Positions 42,613-51,227 of a stretch of 64,000 bases of DNA are shown in pieces. Both the position numbers and the translations under genes were made by a program. The DNA lies in contig NZ_JACHEF010000011.1 of the NCBI RefSeq assembly GCF_014207355.1, positions 20,701 to 84,700 of the forward strand. The letters run 5' to 3'. The DNA comes from Mesorhizobium sangaii. GTDB lineage: Bacteria > Pseudomonadota > Alphaproteobacteria > Rhizobiales > Rhizobiaceae. Positions within the stretch are counted from its first letter, which is position 1, and each line of letters opens with the position of its first letter. The notes beneath the pieces are model-generated. The model saw nothing but the letters and a program-made list of their open reading frames with translations. It did not search any database and had not been told where the DNA came from.

Positions 42613-44154
42613 ATGCCGCAGTCGGCTGAAAAAATTCTCGACCACGCTCCCCTTTTCCGCGAGCCGGAATACAGGCAGATGCTCGCGGAGAAGAAGCTGA
42701 ATTTCGAATGTCCGCACCCGGATCAAATCGTTACCGATCAACGCGAATTCACCAAGACGTGGGAATACCGCGAAATGAACCTCGCCCGCGAAGCTCTTGT
42801 GGTGAACCCCGCCAAGGCCTGTCAGCCGCTCGGCGCGGTGTTCGCGGCCGCGGGCTTCGAGCGAACCATGTCTTTCGTCCACGGCAGCCAGGGCTGCGTG
42901 GCCTATTACCGCTCGCACCTGTCGCGCCATTTCAAGGAGCCTGCTTCGGCGGTTTCCTCCTCGATGACCGAGGACGCAGCAGTTTTCGGCGGCTTGAAGA
43001 ACATGGTCGATGGGCTCGCCAACACTTACCAGCTCTACGATCCGAAGATGATCGCCGTCTCGACGACTTGTATGGCGGAGGTCATTGGCGACGACCTGCA
43101 CAGCTTCATCGAGAACGCCAAGGACGAAAACTCGGTCCCGCGCGACTTCGACGTGCCCTTCGCCCATACGCCGGCCTTCGTCGGCAGCCATGTCGATGGC
43201 TATGACGTAATGGTCAAGGGCATTCTGGAGCACTTCTGGAAAGGCCAGGAGCGCACGGAAGCCGGGGGAACCATCAACATCATTCCCGGTTTCGACGGCT
43301 TTTGCGTCGGCAACAACCGGGAACTCAAGCGCCTGCTCGATCTGATGAGCCTGTCCTACACTTTCATCCAGGACGCCTCTGACCAGTTCGACACGCCGTC
43401 GGACGGCGAATACCGCATGTATGACGGCGGCACGAAGATCGAAGACGTGAAGAAGGCACTCAACGCCGAGGCGACGCTTTCGCTGCAGTATTACAACACC
43501 CGAAAAACGCTGGACTACTGCCGGGAAGTCGGGCAGGCGACGGCCTCGTTCCATTACCCCCTCGGCGTCCAGGCGACCGACGAACTCCTGATGAAGGTCT
43601 CCGCGATTTCCGGCAACGAAATCCCCGAGACAATTCGCCTTGAGCGCGGCCGACTGGTTGATGCCATGGCGGACAGCCAGTCCTGGCTGCACGGCAAGAA
43701 ATATGCGATCTACGGCGATCCGGACTTCGTCTACGCCATGGCCCGCTTCGTCATGGAGACCGGCGGCGAGCCCACCCATTGCCTCGCCACCAACGGCACC
43801 TCGGCGTGGCAAGCCGAGATGAAGGAACTGCTTGCATCCTCGCCCTTCGGCAAGGACGCTCAGGTCTGGCCGGGCAAGGACCTCTGGGCGATGCGTTCGC
43901 TGCTCTTCACCGAGCCGGTCGACCTGCTGATCGGCAATTCCTATGGCAAGTATCTGGAGCGCGACACCGGCACGCCGCTGATCCGGCTGATGTTTCCTAT
44001 CTTCGACCGGCACCATCACCATCGCTTCGCGCTCATGGGCTACCAAGGCGGGTTACGCGTCCTGACGACGATCCTCGACAAGATCTTCGACAAGCTCGAT
44101 CGCGAGACAAGCGAGACGGGCGTGACGGACTATTCCTATGACCTCACCCGCTAG
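42613..44154 (+). CDS. nifK: Nitrogenase MoFe protein beta chain NifK
   Basis: A 513-residue beta subunit supplying the other P-cluster ligands: KACQPLGAVFAAAGFE, HGSQGCVAYYRSHLSRHF and STTCMAEVIGDDL carry the cysteines and the bridging serine region. It starts MPQSAEKILDHAPLFREPEY behind GAGGTAA. The gap of 137 bases from nifD contains two hairpins. The full length is present without frameshift. Confidence 0.99.
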   Translation: MPQSAEKILDHAPLFREPEYRQMLAEKKLNFECPHPDQIVTDQREFTKTWEYREMNLAREALVVNPAKACQPLGAVFAAAGFERTMSFVHGSQGCVAYYRSHLSRHFKEPASAVSSSMTEDAAVFGGLKNMVDGLANTYQLYDPKMIAVSTTCMAEVIGDDLHSFIENAKDENSVPRDFDVPFAHTPAFVGSHVDGYDVMVKGILEHFWKGQERTEAGGTINIIPGFDGFCVGNNRELKRLLDLMSLSYTFIQDASDQFDTPSDGEYRMYDGGTKIEDVKKALNAEATLSLQYYNTRKTLDYCREVGQATASFHYPLGVQATDELLMKVSAISGNEIPETIRLERGRLVDAMADSQSWLHGKKYAIYGDPDFVYAMARFVMETGGEPTHCLATNGTSAWQAEMKELLASSPFGKDAQVWPGKDLWAMRSLLFTEPVDLLIGNSYGKYLERDTGTPLIRLMFPIFDRHHHHRFALMGYQGGLRVLTTILDKIFDKLDRETSETGVTDYSYDLTR

Positions 44155-44217
44155 CAGCGGCGGCCGGCCTTTCGCCAAGGCTGGCCGCCTTCCAATGCAC
44201 TTTTGGAGACCGACGCA

Positions 44218-45708
44218 ATGTCCTCGCTCAGCGGCAAAATTCAGGATGTCTTCAATGAGCCCGCCTGCGATAGAAACCGCGGCAAGGATGCCAAGGCGCG
44301 CAAAGAGGGCTGCTCGAAGCCGCTGACCCCCGGCGCGGCAGCCGGCGGCTGCGCCTTTGACGGCGCCAAGATCGTCCTGCAGCCGATCACCGACGTCGCG
44401 CACCTGGTTCATGCGCCGCTCGCCTGCGAGGGCAATTCCTGGGACAACCGGGGGGCGGCTTCGTCGGGGGCAACGCTTTGGCGCACAAGCTTCACAACCG
44501 ATCTGACCGAACTCGACGTGGTGATGGGGCAGGGCGAGCGCAAGCTTTTCAAAGCGATCCGCGAGATCAAGGAAGCTTACGCGCCCCCAGCGATCTTCGT
44601 CTATTCAACCTGTGTGACGGCGCTGATCGGCGACGACATCGAGGCCGTCTGCAAGCGTGCGACGGAGAAATTCGGCTTGGCTGTGGTGCCGGTCAATGCG
44701 CCGGGCTTGGCCGGCTCCAAGAACCTCGGCAACAAGCTCGCCGCCGAGGCGTTGCTCGATCACGTCATCGGCACGGTAGAACCCGACGACGCCGGGCCGT
44801 ACGACATCAACATCCTTGGCGAATTCAACCTCTCCGGCGAATTCTGGCTGGTGAAGCCGCTGCTTGATCGGCTAGGCATCCGGGTGCGCGCCTGCATTCC
44901 GGGCGACGCGCGCTTCCTTGACGTTGCTTCCGCGCACCGCGCCCGGGCCGCTATGGTCGTGTGCTCGACGGCACTCATCAATCTGGCCCGCAAGATGGAG
45001 GAGCGCTGGGACATCCCGTTCTTCGAAGGCTCCTTCTACGGCATTGCCGACACCTCGGAAGCACTTCGCAACATTGCTGAGCTGCTCGTGAGGAAGGGCG
45101 CCGATCCGGAGATCCTCGCCCGCACACAGACGATGATCGCAGTGGAAGAGGCGATTGCGTGGAGGAAGCTCGAGGCCTACCGGCGGCGGCTTCAAGGCAA
45201 GCGCGTGCTTCTCAATACAGGTGGTGTCAAATCCTGGTCGGTCGTCCATGCGCTGATGGAGATCGGCATGGAGATCGTCGGCACCTCGGTCAAGAAATCC
45301 ACAGTCGAAGACAAGGAGCGCATCAAGCAGATCCTGAAGGACGACAACCACATGTTCGAGCAGATGGCAGCGCGCGAGCTTTACGCCATGCTGTCAGAAC
45401 ATAAGGCCGATATCATGCTGTCGGGCGGGCGCACGCAATTCATCGCGCTTAAGGCCAAGACACCCTGGCTCGATATCAACCAGGAGCGCCAACACCCTTA
45501 TGCCGGCTATGACGGCATGGTGGAACTCGTACGCCAGATCGACCTCGCCATTCATAACCCGATCTGGTCCCAGGTGCGGGAGCCGGCACCGTGGGATTGC
45601 CAGCCTGCGGTAGTGGACGAACTGCCGGGCACGAAGAGCGCGACCGCGACCTTGCACGCTGTCCAGGAATTTGCCGGCACGACGACCGACGATTTCGGCG
45701 AGTGTTGA
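44218..45708 (+). CDS. nifE: FeMo-cofactor scaffold protein NifE
   Basis: A 496-residue NifD paralogue that with NifN forms the scaffold on which FeMo-cofactor is finished. Conserved cysteine segments are AGGCAFDGAK, HAPLACEGNSWDNRG and YSTCVTALIGDDIEAVC. The start MSSLSGKIQDVFNEPACD at 44218 lies 63 bases after nifK. The C terminus extends about 20 residues beyond typical homologues. Confidence 0.98.
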   Translation: MSSLSGKIQDVFNEPACDRNRGKDAKARKEGCSKPLTPGAAAGGCAFDGAKIVLQPITDVAHLVHAPLACEGNSWDNRGAASSGATLWRTSFTTDLTELDVVMGQGERKLFKAIREIKEAYAPPAIFVYSTCVTALIGDDIEAVCKRATEKFGLAVVPVNAPGLAGSKNLGNKLAAEALLDHVIGTVEPDDAGPYDINILGEFNLSGEFWLVKPLLDRLGIRVRACIPGDARFLDVASAHRARAAMVVCSTALINLARKMEERWDIPFFEGSFYGIADTSEALRNIAELLVRKGADPEILARTQTMIAVEEAIAWRKLEAYRRRLQGKRVLLNTGGVKSWSVVHALMEIGMEIVGTSVKKSTVEDKERIKQILKDDNHMFEQMAARELYAMLSEHKADIMLSGGRTQFIALKAKTPWLDINQERQHPYAGYDGMVELVRQIDLAIHNPIWSQVREPAPWDCQPAVVDELPGTKSATATLHAVQEFAGTTTDDFGEC

Positions 45709-45717
45709 GGAAATCCG

Positions 45718-47100
45718 ATGGCCCACATCCTTTCCCAGACCAAATCAGCCGCGGTCAATCCGCTGAAGTCGTCGCAGCCGCTTGGGGCCGCCTTGGCCTT
45801 TCTTGGGGTCGACGGCGCGATGCCACTGTTCCACGGCAGCCAGGGCTGCACCAGCTTCGCCCTCGTGCTCTTCGTGCGGCATTTCAAGGAAGCGATCCCC
45901 CTGCAGACCACCGCGATGGACGAAGTAACGACGATCCTCGGCGGGGCGGACAATTTGGAAGAGGCGATCCTCAACCTCAAGGTTCGGACAAAACCAAAGC
46001 TGATCGGGGTCTGCACGACGGCGCTGGTGGAAACCCGTGGCGAAGATTCAGCAGGAGACATTGCCGACATCAGGCTGAAGCACGCGGAAGAACTCGCGGG
46101 TACGGAGCTCATTCTGGCCAACACGCCGGATTTCGACGGCGCGGTCGAAGAGGGCTGGGCCAAGGCTGTCACCGCGATGATCGAAGGCATTACACGGCCT
46201 GGCGAGCAGGTGCGGCAGTCGAAGAAGATCGCGATCCTGCCCGGCTGGAACCTCACCGTGGCTGACATCGAGCATTTGCGTGAGATGGTTGAAAGCGTCG
46301 GACTCGAGCCATTGATTCTGCCGGACGTCTCAGGCTCACTTGACGGTACTGTGCCCGACCGCTGGGTCACGACCACCTATGGCGGCATCAGCGTCGAGGA
46401 TATCCGCGAACTTGGCACAGCCGAGCACTGCATCGCCATCGGCGAGCATATGCGCCGCCCCGCCGAGGTGCTGCAGAAATTGACCGGCGTGCCTTACGTG
46501 CTGTTCCAGTCGCTGACCGGATTGAAGAGCGCCGATCGGTTCGTCTCCCTGCTGTCCGCGATTTCGGGCGAGCCTGTGCCGGCAGGGGCGCGCCGCCGAA
46601 GGGCGCAATTGCAGGATGCGTTGCTCGACGGACATTTCCATTTCGGAGGCAAGAAAATTGCGATCGCTGCTGAACCAGACCAACTCTATCAACTCGCGAC
46701 TTTCTTCATCGGCATGGGCTCCGAAATCGCGGCGGCCGTCGCCACGACCGATATGTCGAAAATTCTGGAAAAAGTACCGGCGCAGTCGGTTCAGATCGGC
46801 GATCTCGGCGATTTGGAAGCTCTTGCCGCCGGCGCTGATCTTCTCGTCACCCATTCCCACGGCCGCCAGGCGGCGCAGCGCCTTGGCATTCCGCTCATGC
46901 GCGTCGGCTTCCCGGTCTTCGACCGGCTCGGCAGCCAGCACAAGCTCACAATCCTCTATCAGGGCACCCGCGACCTGATCTTCGAGGTTGCCAACATCTT
47001 CCAGGCCAACCAGCACGCGCCGACGCCCGAGGCACTTGATCCATTCCGTAAGCGAGAAATGCCAGATGAGCTCCTTTCGTCGCCTGTCGCTCGTCACTGA
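45718..47100 (+). CDS. nifN: FeMo-cofactor scaffold protein NifN
   Basis: A 460-residue NifK paralogue, partner of NifE. Motifs are KSSQPLGAALAFLGVDGAMP, HGSQGCTSFALVLFVRHFKE and GVCTTALVETRGED. It begins 9 bases after the nifE stop and its last 35 bases overlap the start of nifX, so the three are translated from one message. Confidence 0.98.
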   Translation: MAHILSQTKSAAVNPLKSSQPLGAALAFLGVDGAMPLFHGSQGCTSFALVLFVRHFKEAIPLQTTAMDEVTTILGGADNLEEAILNLKVRTKPKLIGVCTTALVETRGEDSAGDIADIRLKHAEELAGTELILANTPDFDGAVEEGWAKAVTAMIEGITRPGEQVRQSKKIAILPGWNLTVADIEHLREMVESVGLEPLILPDVSGSLDGTVPDRWVTTTYGGISVEDIRELGTAEHCIAIGEHMRRPAEVLQKLTGVPYVLFQSLTGLKSADRFVSLLSAISGEPVPAGARRRRAQLQDALLDGHFHFGGKKIAIAAEPDQLYQLATFFIGMGSEIAAAVATTDMSKILEKVPAQSVQIGDLGDLEALAAGADLLVTHSHGRQAAQRLGIPLMRVGFPVFDRLGSQHKLTILYQGTRDLIFEVANIFQANQHAPTPEALDPFRKREMPDELLSSPVARH

Positions 47101-47566
47101 CGAGGTTCACGCACCGATGCCGGAACGACGAGCAGGCGCATTGCGCGTGGCCATCGCCACGCAAGACATGAAGGACCTCAATGCGCATTTCGGGTCGGCC
47201 ACACGCTTTGCTGTGTACGACGTGACGCGCGAGGAATGGAACCTTGTGGAAGCCGTGGCCTTCGATGACGTTTCCGACGAGAGCGGGGAGCATCGGAGCG
47301 AGGGCGATGATCGCATCACGCCGAAGGTGGAGGCGCTGAAGGGCTGTCATCTTCTGTTTTGTCTGGCGATCGGCGGACCTTCGGCAGCCAAGGTTGTTTC
47401 GGCAAAAATCCATCCGATCAAGGTGGCGCAGCCCCAAAGCATCCAGGAGGTGCTGTTGCGGACGCAGATGATGCTCAGGACGTGTCCTCCCCCCTGGCTG
47501 CGCAAGGTGCTGGCGGAGGCAGGCGTCGCCGAGAAGAAACCGTCCTTCGAGGACGAGGACGACTGA
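47066..47566 (+). CDS. nifX: FeMo-cofactor carrier protein NifX
   Basis: A 166-residue NifX, which holds cofactor precursors between NifB, NifEN and the apo-enzyme. The dinitrogenase cofactor-binding fold shows LRVAIATQDMKDLNAHFGSA and CHLLFCLAIGGPSAAKVVSA. The ATG at 47066 lies inside the end of nifN. A worn copy of its last 25 codons lies at 52660-52733 next to a second DUF269 gene, evidence of duplication. Confidence 0.96.
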   Translation: MSSFRRLSLVTDEVHAPMPERRAGALRVAIATQDMKDLNAHFGSATRFAVYDVTREEWNLVEAVAFDDVSDESGEHRSEGDDRITPKVEALKGCHLLFCLAIGGPSAAKVVSAKIHPIKVAQPQSIQEVLLRTQMMLRTCPPPWLRKVLAEAGVAEKKPSFEDEDD

Positions 47567-47583
47567 AATGAGGAGAAGGCGAA

Positions 47584-48063
47584 ATGTCAGATGCCGCGGC
47601 TAGCCCTGCTGTCGCCGAGGACGAGGCGGCCCTTGCCACCCCGTTCGTCAAATGCCTCGTGCGGCTGATCCGTGCTCAGGATTCCTACGGGTCATGGGAA
47701 GGCAAACCGGATGCCGAGCTTCTGGGCGACTTCATCATCACCAAGGAACAGCGTCGTGCGATCCCGATTATCGGCGATCCCGATCCGGACGTGCTGTGGA
47801 GGCTCGACAAGTTCTATGCCGCCGTCGGGCTTGCGATCGAAGAGCGCTGCGGCCTGATGGCATCGCCGATGATGGAGATGAGCCATGAGGGCTTTGGGCG
47901 CGTGCTGTTCACGGCCGGACGGCTGGTCGTGCTTTCGAAGACCCTGCGCGACGTCCACCGGTTCGGCTTTGAGACGTTCTGGAAACTCGCACAGGCCGGT
48001 ACGAAACTGGCCGGCGATGCGATCGCAGCCATTGAAGCCTATCCCGACGTGGCGCGGGCGTGA
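47584..48063 (+). CDS. NifX-associated protein (DUF269)
   Basis: A 159-residue DUF269 protein, always found next to nifX and presumed to help cofactor assembly. Conserved parts are LVRLIRAQDSYGSWEGKPDA, FIITKEQRRAIPIIGDPDPD and GRLVVLSKTLRDVHRFGFE. It starts 17 bases after nifX behind GGAGAAGG. A frameshifted second copy lies at 52753-53218. This copy is intact and should be the working one. Confidence 0.95.
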   Translation: MSDAAASPAVAEDEAALATPFVKCLVRLIRAQDSYGSWEGKPDAELLGDFIITKEQRRAIPIIGDPDPDVLWRLDKFYAAVGLAIEERCGLMASPMMEMSHEGFGRVLFTAGRLVVLSKTLRDVHRFGFETFWKLAQAGTKLAGDAIAAIEAYPDVARA

Positions 48064-48170
48064 TGGAACCGAGTTTCGAACAAGGGGGGCATGTCCGGCC
48101 TTGAGGAGCTGCGATGCCAGTCCACTCAACCGACGCGGTCGAGACCGATTTGGTTCCTGGGGTAGCGCTG

Positions 48171-48875
48171 ATGAAGCCACTCGTCCTGATCTGTTCGCAA
48201 GATGCCGAGTTCTATCTGTTCCTTAGCCACATCCTGGAGGTCGACGGTTTCACCAGTGAGCCGGCAGGCGGCGCCAAGGAAGCGCTTGCATTGGCCGACG
48301 AACGGGACTTCCAGGCCGTGGTGCTGGACTGCGGGCCAGCGAGCATAACCGGGTCCGCAATCTGCGCCCGGCTCAAGCGGGAGCCCCGGACCGGCGGCCT
48401 GCCCATTATTGCCCTGATCGCGCCCGGCGCCGAGAACCAGCACCTCGATCTCCTGAAGGCAGGCATTGACGAAAGCTTTGTCCGGCCGATCGCCCCGGCC
48501 AAGCTGCTCGATTGTCTACGGGCGAGGCTAGCGCTGACGAAGCGGGGTTCGAACGGGGTTGAAAACGGCGGCTGGCTCTCGTGTGGCGACCTTGAGATGA
48601 GGCTCGACGCCCACCGGGTTCGTGGCAATGGCCACGACATCCATCTCGGGCCGATCGAGTTCAACCTGCTGCGGCTGCTGCTTGAGACTCCAGGCAAGGT
48701 CTTCACCCGGGACGCGCTGATCGGCGCGGCCTGGCCGGCCAACATCCACGTCGGTGTACGCACCGTCGATGTCCATATGAGCCGGCTCAGAAAGGCGCTG
48801 AAGGCGGCCTCGCCCTCCACCGTCATCCGGACCACCAGGTCTGCCGGCTACTCGCTCGAGAGGCCGGACGGCTGA
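48171..48875 (+). CDS. OmpR-type response regulator with atypical receiver
   Basis: About 234 residues: a receiver domain followed by a winged-helix DNA-binding domain (IHLGPIEFNLLRLLLETPGK, RTVDVHMSRLRKAL and VIRTTRSAGYSLE). The receiver keeps the acceptor aspartate in AVVLDCGPAS. It lacks the usual acidic pair after the first strand (LICSQDAE) and has Arg for the conserved switch Lys (FVRPIAP for xxKPF). It may therefore work without phosphorylation. An ATG at 48114 gives a 19-residue longer form. No kinase gene is nearby. It is the first gene inserted after nifX-DUF269. Confidence 0.9.
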   Translation: MKPLVLICSQDAEFYLFLSHILEVDGFTSEPAGGAKEALALADERDFQAVVLDCGPASITGSAICARLKREPRTGGLPIIALIAPGAENQHLDLLKAGIDESFVRPIAPAKLLDCLRARLALTKRGSNGVENGGWLSCGDLEMRLDAHRVRGNGHDIHLGPIEFNLLRLLLETPGKVFTRDALIGAAWPANIHVGVRTVDVHMSRLRKALKAASPSTVIRTTRSAGYSLERPDG

Positions 48876-48976
48876 ATCGGTACCGGGTGTGGTGCCACTC
48901 GCATCTCCATCGCGTTGAGAGCCGGTCTTGCGGCTTTGAAACGCACCTAAACGAATACTCAGGAAGAAGCAGGCAA

Positions 48977-49864
48977 ATGGGTTTTAAAAGCGTACTGTGT
49001 GTGACGGGGGCTGACCATTCCGATCGGGACGTCAGAATAGCTGCCGGCTTGTGTGCCGAAGTCGGCGCGCACCTTTCCGTACTGATTATGTCGCCTCCGC
49101 CGCTCGTCATGTCGCCTCCGCCGCTCGCCGATGGCATCCTCGAGTGGCCTGTACAACGCGCACAGGCCATCGCCAGATTGGACAAACGGTTTCGGCAAAC
49201 CGAGAGATTTTCACAGGACATGGCCAGACTGGAAAAACGGTACAGCGAAATCCAGAAACTGCTGAGAGCGATGTCGCTATGCCATGACGTCGATACCGAC
49301 TATTGCGACCCGGCCAGCGTCGGTGACGTGGTGCGACAGCGGGCGCTCTACGCCGACCTGACTATCGTCGGCCCCGCACTTCTCAACGACGATGGTCTCG
49401 GACCTCCTGTTGTCAACGGCAGCTTGTTCGATACGGGAAAGCCGGTGCTTGTCGTGCCCAAGGGCGCTGAGGCGACCCTGTCGCCACGGCGCGTGCTGGT
49501 CGGCTGGGATTCGCGAGCCGAGGCGTCGCGTGCGGTTCGGGAGGCCCTGGATGTCCTATCCGGTGCCGAGGAAGTTTGTGTCGCCCTGGTCGATCCGAAG
49601 GCGAACTACAACGGGAACAGCGCGGAGCCGGGAGCCGACATCGCTGCCTATCTCACTCGCCACGGTGCCCGGGTGTCGGTTGACAGGCTGCTGAGCGCCG
49701 GCAAACCGGTGGCAACGGTGCTGGCGCAGCACGCAATCGACACGTCCGCCGATATGATCGTCATGGGCGCTTATGGCAGCCGGCGGCTGCGCGAGCGGCT
49801 CTTCGGCGGCGTCACGAGATGGATAGTTGGGAAGCTGCCATTGCCGTTGTTTTTGGCTCGCTGA
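48977..49864 (+). CDS. Universal stress protein with two UspA domains
   Basis: A 295-residue tandem UspA protein. The first domain is divergent and contains a helical insertion with charged repeats (LDKRFRQTERFSQDMARLEK). The second is more typical, with SPRRVLVGWDSRAEASRAVR and the nucleotide-binding-like MGAYGSRRLRERLFGGVTR. Near residue 37 a 21-base unit is repeated in tandem (MSPPPLVMSPPPLA). The start is ATG at 48977. It follows the response regulator by about 100 bases. Confidence 0.88.
   Translation: MGFKSVLCVTGADHSDRDVRIAAGLCAEVGAHLSVLIMSPPPLVMSPPPLADGILEWPVQRAQAIARLDKRFRQTERFSQDMARLEKRYSEIQKLLRAMSLCHDVDTDYCDPASVGDVVRQRALYADLTIVGPALLNDDGLGPPVVNGSLFDTGKPVLVVPKGAEATLSPRRVLVGWDSRAEASRAVREALDVLSGAEEVCVALVDPKANYNGNSAEPGADIAAYLTRHGARVSVDRLLSAGKPVATVLAQHAIDTSADMIVMGAYGSRRLRERLFGGVTRWIVGKLPLPLFLAR
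49088..49129 (+). repeat. 21-base tandem duplication inside the universal stress protein gene
   Basis: ATGTCGCCTCCGCCGCTC plus a valine or alanine codon occurs twice in a row, in frame, adding seven residues (MSPPPLV MSPPPLA). Confidence 0.85.
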
Positions 49865-50536
49865 CTGGCTCCGGGTAGCATCGATGCTGTTGGAAGCTCG
49901 ACTCCCCTGGGTCGCCGATCCTGATGCCAATTCGGAGAAAGGTCGCGGCAAACGCGGGAAATTTCGCGAAGCTCCTCGCAGCCAATCTGAAAGCGCCGTC
50001 CCCGAAACCATCCCGGACGTCGCTAGAGCGCTCTCGGCGGTTCTGCTCGCCCGAGATGACCCGTAAAACGGCGACCACCGGCCGCGCAGAGGTAGAGGCG
50101 CTCCTCAATAGAGAGCCAAACCACGGCTTCGCAGGTCGGCGTCAGGAGAGAAGGAGAGCCATTTCAGCGCGGCAGGCCGAGTTCGGAGCCGTAGCGGCAT
50201 CGCATGCGCGCTATCGCGATCTCCTTCACTATTGGCTGGGAGCTGAACGAAGCAAAGACCGTGCCGTGGCCCAGGCCCTCAACTTCAAGTCGAGACGGTT
50301 GTGCTCTTGGCCGTAGTCGGCGGGAATCGATGGCATCAATCACGTTATCATCGCCTGGGACGGTAGCCAGTAGCGGCGAGGGCGGCCGCATCTTCAGCGT
50401 TTTCAGTCGGTCCGGCCCGACCCGCATGGCGACCGGGCGGTCTTTGGGCTCAGTCAATTCCGACAACGCTCACATTCGCACCATGGGGTCCCTTTTGCGC
50501 CTGTGCACAGGGCACACAGAAGATAACGATACAAGC
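49865..50536. other. Stretch without a recognised gene
   Basis: About 670 bases between the stress protein and a fixH relic. A minus frame at 50164-50466 (MSELTEPKDRPVAMRVGPDR) reads protein-like but resembles no family. Confidence 0.4.
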
Positions 50537-50825
50537 AGGAATCCCGGAGAGTTCGCCGGCCGGCACATGCCGGCACTCATCCTGGCCTTTTTCGCCACAA
50601 TCATCGTCAATCTTACAATGGCGGTATTCGCGAGCCGCAGCTGGCCCGGCTTCGTCGAAGAACTCCTATGCGGCCAGCTAGGAATCCAATCGCAGGCGGA
50701 AGAGGGCAGGGCACAGGCGGCGCTTGGATGGAGCGGGCCTCGCAATCGCAAATGTCGAGATCCGCTACAGCCTGACAACCGGAACGGCAAGAAGCTCAAG
50801 CCAGGTGGTGTGAGGCGGACGATGA
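50537..50825 (+). pseudogene. fixH: fixH relic
   Basis: EFAGRHMPALILAFFATIIV then NLTMAVFASRSWPGFVEE match the membrane segment and start of FixH, an assembly factor of the cbb3-type oxidase. After a disturbed stretch AEEGRAQAALGWSG returns, then DNRNGKK in the same frame. The rest is missing and no other fix gene is nearby. Confidence 0.7.
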
Positions 50826-50971
50826 TAAGAGCATGGCGTTAGCCCGCGCAGTCATGATGTCCATCTACTCATCTCTCAACCCGAATATATGTTGCGTCGT
50901 CCGTGGCCACGCTTTTTCTGGCGGAGCGAAGCGCGTGATGCGTGTCCAAAACCTGACAGCGGCAGAAAACA

Positions 50972-50987
50972 TGTCGGGTTCAATACA
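50972..50987. promoter_or_regulatory. NifA upstream activator site of the thioredoxin/TPR gene
   Basis: TGTCGGGTTCAATACA is an exact TGT-N10-ACA, 69 bases upstream of a consensus -24/-12 promoter. Confidence 0.75.
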
Positions 50988-51055
50988 ACCGGCCATCTTA
51001 GCCACCTGGAGGTTTTTCAAAGCGCAATCATGGGCTTATTGCGCGCTGAGCGCGC

Positions 51056-51071
51056 TGGCACGGCCTTTGCA
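51056..51071 (+). promoter_or_regulatory. Consensus sigma-54 promoter of the thioredoxin/TPR gene
   Basis: TGGCACGGCCTTTGCA fits TGGCACG-N4-TTGCA completely. It is the best -24/-12 match in the window and lies 156 bases before the start codon. Confidence 0.85.
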
Positions 51072-51227
51072 AATTGAGATGCGGCAACACTGAGTGAAGG
51101 CTGACTGCATGCAGACGAGCAAGACGAGCGATACTCTCCTTTCCTTGAACCTTCTGCCCCGTCTCTAAGGGGGAAACAGGCTCGCGCATAAAGCGCGCAA
51201 CCTTTGGCAATAGCTTTGGAGAGCAAC

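Noticed and set aside
40952..42613. A 553-codon open frame on the minus strand opposite nifD.
   Set aside because: It is a GC-rich codon-position shadow of nifD; it has no recognisable domain and spans the nifD start and stop regions.
42607..44046. A 479-codon minus-strand frame opposite nifK.
   Set aside because: Shadow of nifK; composition and lack of any family resemblance argue against coding.
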